The translations under genes and the position numbers were made by a program. Below are positions 25,094-38,360 of a DNA stretch of 64,000 nt, piece by piece (positions within the stretch are counted from its first letter, which is position 1; each line of letters starts with the position of its first letter). Below the pieces are notes generated by a model that saw nothing but the letters and a program-made list of their open reading frames with translations, ran no database searches and was not told the DNA's origin. The DNA is from Dermatemys mawii (taxonomy: Eukaryota; Chordata; Testudines; Dermatemydidae): NCBI GenBank assembly GCA_007922305.1, contig ML677385.1:4490336-4554335 (forward strand), read 5' to 3'.

Positions 25094-25100
25094 TATAAAA
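25094..25100 (+). promoter_or_regulatory. NDP: Candidate TATA box of NDP
   Basis: TATAAAA sits in the context aaatataaaaggc, followed about 25-35 bp later by a presumptive start around 25125 and then by a strong splice donor at 25213. The position and strand fit the NDP exon downstream. No experimental start site is available. Confidence 0.6.
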
Positions 25101-25124
25101 GGCAAGCCATGTGACAGGGGGACA

Positions 25125-25212
25125 GAAGAACAAAAGCATTTGGAAGTAACAGGACCTCTCTTTCGCTCTCAGAAGAGTGTGAGGGAAGGAAGGAGCGGCA
25201 CATTTTCCAAAG
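25125..25212 (+). other. NDP: NDP exon 1, untranslated (start approximate)
   Basis: This is inferred as the first, non-coding exon. The block ends ttttccaaag followed by the consensus donor GTAAGC (25213). It lies 13.1 kb upstream of exon 2, comparable to the human gene, whose first exon is also untranslated. There is no ATG in frame with norrin. The 5' border is set only by distance from the TATA box. If the CT tract is transcribed, as reported for human NDP, the exon would start nearer 25000. Confidence 0.58.
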
Positions 25213-26524
25213 GTAAGCACACAAATAAGCACTTACTCATATTTTGGGTATTACATGTAGTTAAACTGAGCATTTAATTTATTTGTCTGACAAATACATG
25301 TTCTCCAAATAGCACGTGTACAATAAAGTGTATTCATTTAAAAATGACTTCAATTCTACTACCTACATCATTTTATTATTTCCTTAATTACACATCTGTC
25401 TAAGGATGCCTACGTGAAATCTCTGGGAAGAAAAACAAGCAGTGCACTGTGGATTTGGACAAAGTAATCAAATATATTTCTTTCTGTAACTTTGCATTGA
25501 TTCTCATTTGTATGAATTTGGGAGGTACTCGATTCTACCCTGAATTCATAGAAAGAACTATAGTATCTCCAGGATTGCCTTTGTCCCATTCCAATAGAGC
25601 TCCATGGACACAGGCAAGCCTGCTAGTTTAACATTGAACTGTTTACTTTTATTACTACTTATATATGCCGCTGTCTTGCCAGTCATCTGCTGGAGTGCTT
25701 AGAATAATTTGAAACAATAGGCAGTATTTATTTCTAGCTTTGTGTGTCATGCTTTGCAGGGGCACTTTTAATTTGCACATTATTATTTAACCAATCTTCT
25801 GGGCAGCTTCGCCATGGATTGCATAGAACCGGTTATGGATTAGGATGGATTTAATGTACGTATTTGATTGGCTAAAAGCAATGAAGAAATTCACAGAGTT
25901 TGTCTTGGCTGTAGCACTGAGGGGTATATTTAGAGGTCAGTTTACCCCTTCAGCACAACAAATAATGCAGTGGGGATGTGCGTTCTGTAGCTCCAACTGG
26001 AGGATGCTCAGACAGGGCATTGCTTTCAGCGACAATCTACAAGACTTCAAAACGCCTGCCAGGAGATAGAAAGGATCTTTCAGTACCCTTAAATCATTGT
26101 TTTGCAGGGTAAAATTTCTCTTTAAGAAGAGTGTCATTGTAACGGGCATGAACATAACTGTTTTCTGTGTGCTTAGGACAAAGAAAGACTATGGGTGTGG
26201 ACCGAATAATATATCACAGTACAGTATAACTGGCATCCATTGTAATGGATAAAGTCCAATTAGAACTTGATTAAAGAAAAAAGTCCCGTGTAGCTGAGAT
26301 TCAGGTGAGTGCAAGAATCCTGAGAAGGTTGAAATTAGCGGATTAAATAGCAATACTCACACTAACAGAGATGGACAGTTGAAAATGTGGAATCTCATTT
26401 TCACTTTAATGATATTAGTCAAATTACTTGGAGTTCACGAAGCAGCCCTGGAAAGAAAGCTTGCGTGGGAAAAGTGTTTTACATGAGGTGAATATTCATT
26501 TTTGAGACAGAAATGTGATCTGGC

Positions 26525-26745
26525 AATTAGGGCCTGGGATATGGGGCCAGAATTCTAATCTCAGTTCTGAAGCTGATTTAAACTCTCTACCTCAATTTCC
26601 TGGTCTGTAAGAAAAGACATAATAGTACATCCCTACTGTATCTACCTCATCGGGGTGTTGAGAAGGTTAATTTGTTAATATCTGTACTGCTTTTTAAAGA
26701 TGAAGCGTGTCAGATGATTGCCAAGTATTATTAGCAATTTGTAGT
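26525..26745 (+). mobile_element. MIR SINE, sense
   Basis: The characteristic MIR core and 3' half are present: ctaatctcagttctg, then ctctacctcaatttcctggt, ctgtaagaaaagacataata and ctacctcatcggggtgttga. It is heavily diverged, consistent with an ancient amniote-wide insertion. Confidence 0.85.
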
Positions 26746-28011
26746 AACTTCCAGAACAACCTGTCTTAATTGGTGCATGCAAGAGACAGTGTGTACTGGA
26801 ACTAAAGAGCACATTTAAAGTGATAAATTAAAACAACAGTAAGTACAAATTCGCTTCATACCAGTGCTGCATCATGTAATGATTTCCTAAAGGAAGCAAC
26901 TCAGATGTCTGTTAGGGTCACTACATGTGGATATAACAGATACTGTTCTATTATTTCTCCTTATTTATAAGAACAATTTGTTTTTGTGGGATCTACTTAT
27001 TTCATTGCTAGTAATACTTGCTTTTGCCCAGATTGGGATACCCTGACTTATGCTAATGAGCAGCTATGCACATGAATAGCTCCATGGACATCAATGAAAC
27101 TACTTTTGTGAGTAACTGCTTACCAGTTTGAATCAGAGATTCACAATCTGGCCCATATGACATATAAATTGCCATTCTCTTGCTGGAATAAGGAAATCTG
27201 ACTTACAGGATAAATATCTTATTGAGTATCTTTCAGATAAAACAGAAAGGGGATTAAATAGATTTTGTTGCTACAAGTTTACATAATGAAAATGGAATTT
27301 TATTATTATGAAGCCAATTAACTATGGATGTCAGCCAGTTACTGTGCCACTCTTTTATGAAATCATTATTCAGATCATTGCCTGCCAGTGCTGCTTGTTA
27401 GAATTCCGTTTTTTCACACAACGCTCATTTTCAAACAGATGCATGTATGTAAATTACCCTTGCTTGGATAGCATAACAATATCACCATTCACTATATCCA
27501 GTACTGTTTATAGTAGTAGTTTTCCATTCAGCCATCTAAGCATGGGTAGTCTGTACAGTAGCAGTCGGTCTAACCCAGATACTTTCAGATGTGCCATAGG
27601 AGTCAATGAAATCGCCAGTTTATCCTTGTCTTCTACTTTGATTGGTGGGACTGCAACATTGTTCCTTTAGGTGGGAGGGATGTGAGGCACGCTCAATGAC
27701 TCATTCAAGAACAAGTGCTCATGTAGCCAGCTCCATTCATTGTATCCCTTGAGGTCTGACCACATCACCTCTCTGACTTATCTGCCCTGAAAAGAACGAG
27801 GAAGTGAGATGCTCGAGATTGTTCCTCAACCTGGAGGTCTCTGACATAAGCTTGCAGGGCAGTGCTGATGTTAAGTCATCAGGCCATTTATTTTTACAGA
27901 TTTTTGTAAAAGTAGCATGTTTTTCAAATTGAATTGAACTGAAAGTCCTGTGCCTCTAATATGTTGCATTTTGGCCATTTCCAGGAGATAATTGGCACTC
28001 TTGGGTTTAGT

Positions 28012-28480
28012 ATAATAGGAAAGATCATGTTGGATTGGACCACTGGCCCAGTTTATTGGGTATTCTGTCTCTGACATTGGCTAGAGCCATCTACTTCAAA
28101 GGAAGGTACTGAAAACTCCTTATGTAATAATCTGCCCACGGGAAAAGTTTCATCCTAACTCCTTCAGTTAAAGGTTAGTTTATGTCCTGAAGCATGAGGG
28201 TTTGTAATCCTTCCAAAAAATCTTTAAAAATCTTTATTATTGTAATGCTGGATGCTCACATTAGCTGTATAAATGTCCGGTACTTTCTTGAACCCGCCTT
28301 AGTTCTTGGCCTCAGTGATACCTCGGGAACTTGAGCTCTACAGATTGATTGTATGTTGTAAGTGTGTTTCTTTTTCATCAGTTTTAAATTTGCTGCCTTT
28401 CAATTTCATGGAATGTCCTCATGTTCTTGGCTCATGTAAGAGTGAATGGTAGCACTCAATTCAACGTCTCCTACCTTTTG
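28012..28480 (-). mobile_element. Old CR1/L3-type LINE 3' end, antisense
   Basis: On the + strand it reads ggattggaccactggcccag, then attctgtctctgacattggc, then catgagggtttgtaatcctt, and later catcagttttaaatttgctg and cctttcaatttcatggaatg. This is a recurring inverted LINE tail in turtles and crocodilians. The copy is strongly diverged and has no usable frame. Confidence 0.65.
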
Positions 28481-31400
28481 TTATTTTGTTTACTGTTGTC
28501 TGACTTTTCCCCTGGATGCTTATTGCACTGTAACTCATGTTAATTCCTGGATAAAAATCTGGATGCAATTGGACTAGTTCATTCACATGTCTCTTCGCGG
28601 ATGACCGGATCGTCCTAATTTCCCACAATTCTGTACACGCATGTTGAGAGGTGCTGTTGCCTGCTCTGACTATGATCAGCTGTTATTTCCTTTTTATATG
28701 TGTCAGTGTGGAACATATTAAAGTTTCTCAGTAATGGTATGTTTGGAATCCCTCTGATGCCCCATCTCTATCTTAGCAGAACAATAAAAGCAAGGTTGTA
28801 GTAAGCCTTTGAGCAGCTGGTAGTCTATATATTCCTTCTTTTTTCACATAATCTAATTCAAATAGCATTCGGGTAGCACGGGCACTACCACTTCTAAACA
28901 CCATCAGCTCTCATCCTATTTACTGGATTTATACTGTGTGGTAAATCTGACTAGAGTCCCCTTATATTGCAGGCAGCATAGTCTTTCTTCTGGTATCACA
29001 CCATTTGTCTGCAGAGTACTTAGACCAGCTGATACAAAGGAAACACAGCTATGAGAAATTCCACAAGATCAATATTATTCTAGTAACTTTTCTTTACATC
29101 AATCATTGTTAAGGTTTCTGCTGCTGAGAGCTGCATGCATTTTATAACTGAGCTGTAAACCATGCTGGAGTGGTGATGTAGAGGCGGTGTGGGTTATGCT
29201 ACCCTTTAAGACATGTGAGTTCAGGACTGGAGTTAATGCTCCAGCTTTGATTTGGCAACGGTTAAACATACCAGGACAGTGATACTTGCATCACTGTCAT
29301 AGCAGTGGGGCTCAAATTGAGTGGGAACTAGACGGTCCTCTTATTACAATGCATGAATTGCTATCATGAGCCAAATCCTGCAGTTCTTAATCATGTTTTT
29401 TATTCACTTGGTCAAATTATTATGGCCACCAATGGGAATTTTTCCTGAACAAGAACTGAGAGTATAAAGGAGTACAGGATTTGGACTGGAACATGTTAGG
29501 GAGAGGACAGAAGAAAAGGTGTTTCCGACAGCTGCTAATAACTGAAGCTCTCTTGGAACCTAAAAATAAATAAATAAAATAAAATCTTACTTAACAGGCA
29601 CCTAGCCTAATAAATATCCCATAGAATTAGAAATTCCCATCTCTTTGTAATGCTGAAAAATATACCGTACACATGTTCTAATGCCCTCAAGCGGTGCTAG
29701 GCCTCAGGGCATCTTTTAACTCCGTCAACAGGATTTTTTCATGACATTATTATTGCTATATACTAATTGTAGTACCATCACACCCAGGATACCTGGTCAT
29801 ATACCAGGACCCCATTGTGAGAGGCTTTATACAAACATTATGTTGAACTGTTAGACTAAAGTAGAGGCAATTATAGAAATCAAAGCCACAGTAAAAGTTC
29901 GGATGTGAATATTTTCACTAGGAGGACAGACACTTGTCTGAGTTATTGTGAAGGAGAGTATTCAGTGCCGGGCTACAATTCCCTATTAAAATAAAAATCA
30001 GTGCTGTGCACTGAGCTTCACCCATCAATGATGCTGTTCATTTCCTCTGTACTGAAAGGTGTGAAAATGTATTCTTCCCTTTTTTTTCCCTCATTGTGGG
30101 CGCTGGATTACCCTTTACTAAACTGCCCCAAATTCATTCAAAATTAGAATAATGCAAGAACACAAATCTCTGTCAAAATTAGCACTTGCCTGAGGCTTTG
30201 CCACAAAGCTCGACCAGCTCCTGAGCTCTAATGGGAGTTATTGTACACAAGTCACTAGGGGAATCTATTTAAAGACTCCTGGCAGCATGAAGGGAAAGGG
30301 TAAAAATACAACCCCTCTTTTGTCCACCGATGGTTTTCTTTGGGAGTATATTAAAAACCTTTCTACATTTCTGTCTGGCTCTGTCCACTGGCAGTGGGCC
30401 AGCCCATAGTACCCACTTCTGGTCACCATTTCAAGCTTGTAGTCACGAAGGATTGTATCTGTTTCCCACAGCAATTAAAGGATGGGCAGTACCCCTGCAA
30501 ACTTAAGAAGAATGCTACTCGGCTGGTCCCAGAGCTATTCACCTTAGTTTGGCCCACTTCATGAACTAGGCCCCAGTCCTGTAAACACTTATACTTTGTC
30601 TTTGGTCAGTAGTATTGTTAAACTCAATGGCACAATTCACATTCAGACAGTTATTTGTATGTGTATTTGCAGCACGGGGAATCTTGTGGTATATTTGCTG
30701 CAAATACTGTTCACTTTTCCCTCACTTCTCTGAGTGTAATACAACAGTGCCACTAATACTTCTAGTACACTTGTAGGCTCTGGTATTTTGTACTGCAATA
30801 TTAGCATAGCAGATAAGCCTTGAATCAGAAAATGAAATGTGTGAGGTTTCCTTCAGTTATTGTCATAACATTCAAAGTTTCTGAATCGCCAGCATTAGAG
30901 TCCATCATCTCTTCCCATTTTTAAAGCCCAGCATTTGCTGTTTGGTAGGATGAAAATTATGGTACTGTCTCAATACTGCTGGAAGATGTATTTCCTTTGC
31001 TAGAGGAGAAGATCCAGCAATTTAAGTACTTTCCTTTATCCCATTTACCTTTCTCCTGTGCTTATTTGTTCTTTCGAGCTCTTACTTTCTCTGCTCTGGC
31101 TTTTCAATGAGTGGTCTTTTCCTTGTTGAGCCTCTGTGCCTTTTTCACTGTTCCATTACACTGGTTTTCTGCTGGTGGCACTGAACTCAAAGTGGTATAA
31201 GAGGATGGAGACTGAGGCTCTCAGTGTCCCTCACTAGATTTCTAAAGATACTGACATGGACTTTCAAAAATCACAGTGCTCAAAAGTTTTAATGTATCTA
31301 ATGTTTTCATCATTCCAGAGCAGGGGGCTTTAAACAGTATTTAAAAATGAGTAGCCTCTTTTTCTGCAGTTGCTGATCCTTAACATGCTGGACCTGATTA

Positions 31401-31721
31401 TTAGTTATGCTAAGGCCATTTCATACTACAGGGTGCTAAAATGGAAGTAAATTATTTATACCCAGCATAGGGCCCCTTCACATGTCTAGAGCATTGTCAG
31501 GTGTCAAGTGGCCGTCATGCAAATGAGAATCAGGCCCACCAACTTCAGTGTATTTTAAAAACAAAATCATGGTAGGAATGTTGAAAAGCAGACTACAGAG
31601 GAAAATGAAATCTGTTTACTAAAACAGGAGCAGGGATAGGCATAGGGAGCAGAGTGGGCAGAAATCAGCAGATATGACCTTCACATTTGGACAGTCTAAA
31701 ACAAATGTGCATTATTTAAAG

Positions 31722-32006
31722 TAGTGATACTCAGACTAAGTCTTGCAGGCTAAAAGTGGCTCTTTAATGTGTCTCCTGCAGTTCTTTGCAGCACATATTA
31801 AAGTAATGTGATTTAATTATTAACCAGTCAGGATGCTTTTATTATGCTATTAACCGATTGTAGTTGATGGATTCTTGATCCATTATTTTGCTGCAAGAAT
31901 TATATATATAGAGTAAATGAAACAATGAATTCCCACTAATGTGATTATTGCGGGTAATGCTGACCACTAATTTGGCTCTTGAACAACTGAGGTCTGAGTA
32001 TTGCTG
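31722..32006. mobile_element. hAT-like MITE (tagtgatactcagac ends)
   Basis: The left end tagtgatactcagac and the right end gtctgagtattgctg are inverted repeats. The flanking 8-mers atttaaag and attgaaat agree at 6 of 8 positions, consistent with a decayed hAT target duplication. The body includes gtggctctttaatgtgtctc, which I recall from a common turtle element. Confidence 0.75.
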
Positions 32007-32127
32007 ATTGAAATGTTGTTTACAATAGGTAAAATCCTTGCTCCATTCAATAAATGGCAATAAATGGCAAAACTTCCATTTGGTTGGATTTCAACCAAAA
32101 TTTATCCTGGATTATCATGTGTCAGTG

Positions 32128-32220
32128 TGGGGCCAGTTTCTCAGCTGATGTAAATGATATAGACCTTGTGACATCAGTGAAGAGATGCTAGTTTACATCA
32201 GCAAGGATCTGGCCCCAAAT
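32128..32220. mobile_element. Short palindromic MITE
   Basis: The arms ggggccagtttctcagctgatg and catcagcaaggatctggcccc are inverted copies, separated by a shorter central block that is itself complementary. It is directly followed by the AT-rich repeat at 32221. Confidence 0.7.
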
Positions 32221-32300
32221 GTTTAATTTAATGTTTAATGTAATGTAATGTAATTTAATTTAATTTAACGTTTAATATTTAAATGTTTAAATTTAATTTG
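32221..32300. repeat. AT-rich tandem tract (TAATGTAATTTAA)
   Basis: Short units of atgtaatttaat and atgtttaat are repeated about eight times with variation, probably by slippage next to the palindrome. Confidence 0.85.
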
Positions 32301-32938
32301 CACCATTTCAGGTAGGGGAAAAAATCTATTTCAGTTGCAAATGGAAATCTTTTTTATACCGCGTCAGTTCTATATATTCACCTGTTTCATGCTGGGTGTA
32401 GCACAGCTGATAAAAAATGTTCTCAATGGGCATTTTAAAATTTGACTACAACGCAGAACAGGGGTTTTGAATGTACTGCTAGGATCACATCCCTGACCAT
32501 ATAGAGACTGGCAGGGCATAACATTCTGAAATACAAAAATAAATAAATGGAAATACAGCATCTTCTATTTATAAAACTAAAAGAAACTCTCTGGGTCCAT
32601 AGAAGTCAATGGGCATTTTGCCATTAATTTAATGAAGAACAGGACTGGGCATAATATTTTAAAATATAAATGCATATTCATGCATGCAGACATATGCAAT
32701 GACTCCCACCTTAAGTGGATAATTATTGAAAGAATAAACCTGGTAAGGAGGAAATTCTGCTGCTTTTGCACCCTCATGGTGATGGAAGGGCCAAGCAGCA
32801 GTACAGTGGTGGGAGAAAGGCTATAGAGATCCTGCACTTGGGGACTTTGCAGCCCGTCACAAAGCTAAGTCACCAGTAGCTAACTACAGGAGCATACAGG
32901 ACAGGTTGAAGTGCAGAGTTGTGGAGGGCCATCTATAA

Positions 32939-33225
32939 GGATATGTCTACATTACCTGCTGAATCGGCAAGTAGTGTTTGATCTATCAGGGATCGATTTA
33001 TCATGTCTAGTGTAGAAGTGATAAATCGATCCCTGAGCGTGCTCCCGGTCAATTCCAGAACTCCACCGCTGTGAGAGGCGGAAGCGGAGTTGACGGGAGA
33101 GTGGCAGTGGTTGACTCGCTGCTGTGAGGACGCCCACATATGTTGACCTAAGATACTAGTCACGTTGCTGAAGTTGCGGATCATAGGTCGATCCCTTCCT
33201 CCTCCCCAGCAGGGTAGACCTGACC
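32939..33225 (+). mobile_element. MITE of the GATCGATTTATC family, full length, TAA target site
   Basis: 287 bp flanked by an exact TAA duplication (32936-32938 and 33226-33228). The ends are ggatatgtctacattacc and cagggtagacctgacc. Inside, gggatcgatttatcatgtc is followed by the inverse gataaatcgatccc, and further arms (gttgacgggagag) follow. The 3-bp TWA target and the length fit a PIF/Harbinger-derived non-autonomous element. It lies in NDP intron 1. Confidence 0.88.
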
Positions 33226-36200
33226 TAAGTCTATCAGCTGCATAGATCCACTAGTCACAAATCCAACTTAAGGGAGCTCAATGGGCCATGGCACTACTGG
33301 GGGCTAATTGACTGTAACAGCAACTGTCAAAAGGGGTATGGTTATCCCATACCTTGCTTCTGGATGGGAGGGGAGTCTATCCTCCCAGCTTCTGTATAAT
33401 TTCACTCTCCCTCCAACCTCAAGCCCATTTAATTACTCTTTGCATGGGAACTGAGAATTTCATCCTAAAAGAATGAATTATGATGCAACTTGATAATGCC
33501 TGGTTTAACTGGCCCCTCTCCCTGAAATAATTATAGCTATAGAAACTGTAGAATTATATAATTTAAGAAACCTAAATAGTTGCATTCTCACCCAGATTTG
33601 GGGAGTTTATAGCTTTCCAAAACTTTAATCTTTTTGATGTAAGCTTTTCCAGGCTTAATAAAGTTGCCTGAGAGTCATTAAAAAAAACAACAGTCTGACC
33701 AAAATTTCTGAGTATAAGAACAGTGAAAAATATATTCTTTATATACTATAAAGTATACTTTATATACTAATGGAAATATGGTGACGCTTTTTAATTCTGT
33801 ATAGTTGTAGTGTCTTGTCTTTTGCCATGTACATAACAAACTCAAAATGAAAGAACCACATGGCATGATGGGATCCAGATAACTGTGTTTACTAAATATA
33901 CCCAATACGCAAGGCCTCAGTATGTACACAAACTGGTACTCTGGCTACGTTCTGCCAGCTTCGACAACCTAGAACACACTGAGTGCCACTAGAAGGCTCA
34001 CAAACTCTTAAAGGGAATACTACCATATTCCTGTAATACTACAAGCAGGGAATTTAAATTTGGCAGGGAACTAGCCTTTATTGAGAAGGGCTTTTGACTG
34101 CTCCATTGAAAACTAGTTTTAATCAGATATTTTTCAGGTAGGGGTTCACAGCTTTAGTTTGTTTTTTAAAATATGTACTTCTACATACATCCATGTTAAA
34201 ATGTAACCTCTTCACAAATTCCTATCTATGATGTTATTTCATATAGCTTGTTTCATATGTGCATATAAGGTGACATTTTGATGCCACACTTCTAAAAGAC
34301 ACAGCACAAAACTTATAGTTCAGGGTGATTAAGCCACCCTTTTACTTGCCCACTTTTTCTCCCTTTTGATCCTGGGCTGCTGCAAGGATCAGTGGGGCCC
34401 TGGGAGTAAATTAGAGCTGCTTGACATTTTTTGTGTGAAAAAAAAAATTCTGTTGAAAACTGTGGGTTCAGTGACACAGAAATTTTCCATAGGAGAGTGT
34501 TGATTTTTGCCAAAAAACAAAACAAAACAAAAAACCCCCAACAACAACCCTAATGTTTTTGATCAGGAGAATTGACACATAGAATTCTGTTTTATGCTGA
34601 CATTTCAAAAGAAAAAAGCCTGTGGATTTGAAATGAAAAATGGCATTTCCATATGTTGAACCTTTTTGTGGCCATGTTTCCAAACTGCAACTGCTCAGAA
34701 TTTTTCGTCTTCTGAATTTTTTTGATATTTTGATTTTCTCATTCTGATTTGGAACAGAAGCTCATTTCTAAACACTGAAATGTCCCATGGGCTACAAATT
34801 CCATTTTTTTTTTAGTGGTAGAAAAATGTATTATGTAATTACATAGATGTATAAGAACTTATTTGCACATGCAGCTATCATGATTCTACATATAATCACG
34901 GTACCAATCAGTACAAATTTAGCTTTGTACCATGTATATATGCAATAGAACACAATTTTCCAAAGACATAGGCTATGTTTATATCTGAAATCTCTCTTCT
35001 GGCTATTTTTTTTTAATTCTTCCCTCTTATTCCAGTTGACCTGTGTCTCCAGGACCTTCTAAGATAGTTGTTGCTCCCCTTTAATTACCTTATTAGAGCT
35101 ATATTAATACACACTGAGAGCTATATTACTGTTTTGCATGGATACTGTGATATGTTGGTACAAAGGATATGTAGACCTCTTCTTCCTGTCCCCTACCTAT
35201 TCTATCCTAGGACAGAAAGGTATGTAGGGGTCCCAGAAAAGTGGGGGAAGGGAACCATTACATGCAGGCTGCTAAATTTGGACACAGAAAGGCCTAGAAC
35301 TGTGTATAGTGATGATTATAGGAGACTTCAGTTACGGGTAAGTGATGTCTGTGTGGACAGTGTGGAGAGAGATTCTAAAATATCCTTTTATTAACAGATT
35401 TTCTCCTTTCCTGTCTTTCCCCCTTCATTCCAATCTATTACTTTCTATGACACTGACTTACAGGAGTCGCATTTTCCTAGTTAGTCTCTGAGTCCTCCAG
35501 GCATCTCTTAAAAAATGGAGATGGGCCTTCACAAATCAAGTCAGGACTTTGGGTCTTAGCCATATCTACTAATTTCAACAGTCATACCACTCTACATGCA
35601 AAGCAATGTGAAGACATGGAAGGCAGCTCGTAGGTAGGAAATGTGTTGGGACACATATAGTGGAAATTGAGGGTGTCTGGGCATATATTTACTGGGGGTG
35701 CAAATGGGGACGTGGGGTTACAGGTGAATGTATTTGGGTGGAGAGGGAATTTCTGGGTGAGTAATATTAGTTAATTATGTTGAAGAGAGACCTTTTGAAG
35801 AATAATATTTTGGCCAGCTTAGTTATATTAGGTAAGCAGAGAAAGCTAAGAGAAGAGTAAAAGACTGGGTGCCCTATTCTTTGTGATAGATAAAGCTCAG
35901 GGATCATCTTAATTACAAACAATGGCACATGCAGGGATCAACTCAATGTCTTGGATTTCTGTCATATCTTGCTAAATTCTTGGCACATGTTTCATTGACA
36001 TCAGTAGGACAGTTTACAAACAAATCTGAGTTTCTAAAGACTTTAGGGTTTTCAAGGTTTTGCTTTGCTTGTACAATATCTCTTTTTCAATGTCAGTTCT
36101 CTTCAGCTGAAAAACATTTGCTTGGGAAATATCTCAAGGCAATGGAAGGAGTTGGTATCTGTAACATATACAAGTTTACATTAAAGTTATTCTTCCTTTT

Positions 36201-36468
36201 CATCAGTACGTGAACTGATTCTTCCTTTTCTTTATCAGTAAGTGAACATTGCCACAAAAGCAAGAAAGCATTTTTTCCTTACATCTAATACAAGAATAGC
36301 CTGACTAATATTTTTCACATTTTAGAATTACATTTCTTTGTAGGTAGAGAATTCATGTGTCTAGGATTACCCTGAAGAACATTGGCTCCAAACTTGTATA
36401 AACTCTGGAACAGCTTATGGCAGCTACGCACTTGCCTTTCTTTACAAAAGTGTAAGAGCAGGCTCTAA

Positions 36469-36659
36469 GGATACATCTGTACTACCCGCTGGATCGGCGG
36501 GTAGCATTCGATGTATCGGGGATCGATTTATCATGTCTCATCAAGACACGATAAATCGATCTCCGAATCGACACCTGTACTCCACCTGTACACGACTAGC
36601 ATAGCTGAAGTTGCATATCTTAGGTCGAAACAACCCCCACTCCCAGTGTAGCCCAGCCC
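36469..36659 (+). mobile_element. MITE of the GATCGATTTATC family, internally deleted
   Basis: It starts ggatacatctgtactacccg after TAA (36466-36468) and ends gtgtagcccagccc before TCA. The first hairpin (ggggatcgatttatcatgtc with acacgataaatcgatctcc) is well preserved, but the middle arms are missing, leaving 191 bp against about 287 bp. Confidence 0.85.
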
Positions 36660-37425
36660 TCAGACTACACACAAACACTGAGTTCTGGTGCCTTTCATTT
36701 TCATTTCATGTTGAAATCTTTTTAACAAAATCCTTTAAACAAAATAGTCAGAAAAGCAGACAGGTGATAAAAATACACATTTTATTATCAAATGGGCAAC
36801 CAGCTCTTTGAGAAATATTTTTTGTTATCATGTCAACTATATCTGTTCATAAAGTCCATCTATTTTAATGCTGCTTACCAGCTTCCTTTGCTATCTAAAG
36901 TTATGTTAAGTCCAATAATTTACAGTTCCATCAGGTTATATCTGTAGCAAATACAAAATTAAATGGCCAGCTCAAGACTATTGACTCAATAACAGATCTT
37001 TCAAGGGATTGTGATGAAGAAGTTTAGGGAAGTGACATTGTAAGTGACCTTGTAAGTACATTGTTCCAGACAGTTTTGACGAGAGTTCTGTGTTCTGTTG
37101 TCCAGGGGATTTCTCCCATTTTTTCAACATGGACCAGAAATCCAGATGACCATGTGGCTATCTGTGTGACTTCATCTGCAGATATGCATTCCCAAAGCAT
37201 CGCTGGGATGTACTTGGAGGTTATGCCATTCAATGTATTTTTCAGATCTTCTTCCTTAATTAATGGCGGGGAGACAGTGAAACTCAGGAAGTGCAACCTG
37301 AAGAGCAAGCATGTCAGAACTTTTAAACCTTTCTGTGGGTGAATTTCGTGCTCATGAAAGTGAAGGGCTAAGACCACTAACCAGAACCAGATATACGGGC
37401 AGGTGCTCTGCAACCTTCCCTATTA

Positions 37426-37707
37426 GGTATGTCTACACTGCAAGTAAAAACCAGTGCCTGGCCCATGCCAGGTGACTCAGGCTAAGGAGCTGTTTAATTG
37501 TGGGGTAGATGTTTGGGCTCAGGCTGAAGTGTGGGTTCTGGGACCCTCCCCTCCTACAGCCCAAAAGGGAGGGTCACAGGGCCTGGGATCCATCCTGAGC
37601 CTGAACATCTACCCTGCAATTAAACAGCTCCTGAGCCAGAGCCTTGTGAGCCCGAGTCCACTGGCATGGGCCTGCCAGGGGGTTTTAACTGCGATGTAGA
37701 CATACCC
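37426..37707. mobile_element. Foldback MITE, near-complete palindrome, TTA target site
   Basis: An exact TTA duplication flanks it (37423-37425 and 37708-37710). The left arm (ggtatgtctacactgcaagt, then aaaccagtgcctggcccatg) pairs with the right arm (catgggcctgccagg, then gcgatgtagacataccc) over almost the whole 282 bp, including gagctgtttaattg in both arms. It lies about 590 bp upstream of NDP exon 2, in the transcribed intron. Confidence 0.9.
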
Positions 37708-38319
37708 TTAGAGCACACTGCTAATGCACCTCAGCTTTGACTTGCAATATCCCTTCCATTCCAGTCACTGGCCTCTCTTGAACAGAGACTGACAGCTATT
37801 CCAGATTGTGTGCTGGCTTGTTGATGTGGATGGCTGACCACTAGAGGCTGGGATGAGACCACCAAATACATTTTCACATGCTATCTGAGCCAGAATTTCC
37901 ATCTTTTAAAGCAGAAAATAGTCCCTTGAAATATGCTCTTCAGCATTTTAAGTGAAGGCGGGCTCTTTCATTTGCAGAAATCCTAAATTGTGTTACAAAT
38001 CATCAGTATTGAAGTGAACCCACTGGAGACATTATAAAGTAAAAAGCGTTGGTATTACAGCACTTGTGGTAATGAAAGTTTAATATCATCATTATTAAAA
38101 TGATAGAACAGTGCTTAAAGTAACAAGGCCTTGACCTTCTCCTTCATAATCTTGCATACTGTATCTACAGTGAAAATTAAGTTCAGCCAGTGAAAGATAT
38201 TTTGGCTAACAGAAATCCTTTGAGTCTTATTTATGTCTGTTTTTATCTTGCAGGCTTTTTGTGGGGGTCAGGACTGTAATTTATGTTGTTTTTGTTCCAG
38301 CCACGTAGAAGATTCTTTG

Positions 38320-38352
38320 ATGGATTACTACCGCAACAAAACTCCAACTTAA
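38320..38352 (+). other. uORF 1 in the NDP leader (10 codons)
   Basis: ATG at 38320 opens a 10-residue frame (MDYYRNKTPT) that stops at TAA 38350-38352. It is too short to be a functional protein on its own. It could affect scanning if exon 2 is included as predicted. Confidence 0.6.
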
Positions 38353-38360
38353 AAAGAACA

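Larger units (their letters stand above)
25213..38300 (+). other. NDP: NDP intron 1
   Basis: It starts GTAAGC and ends in tttgttccAG. It contains a sense MIR, an old antisense LINE tail, an hAT element, two GATCGATTTATC MITEs and a foldback MITE, all listed separately. The stretches 25213-26520, 26750-28010, 28490-31720 and 33230-36465 show no named repeat and no coding exon. The last of these includes a small AT-rich palindrome near 33727-33765. Confidence 0.62.
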
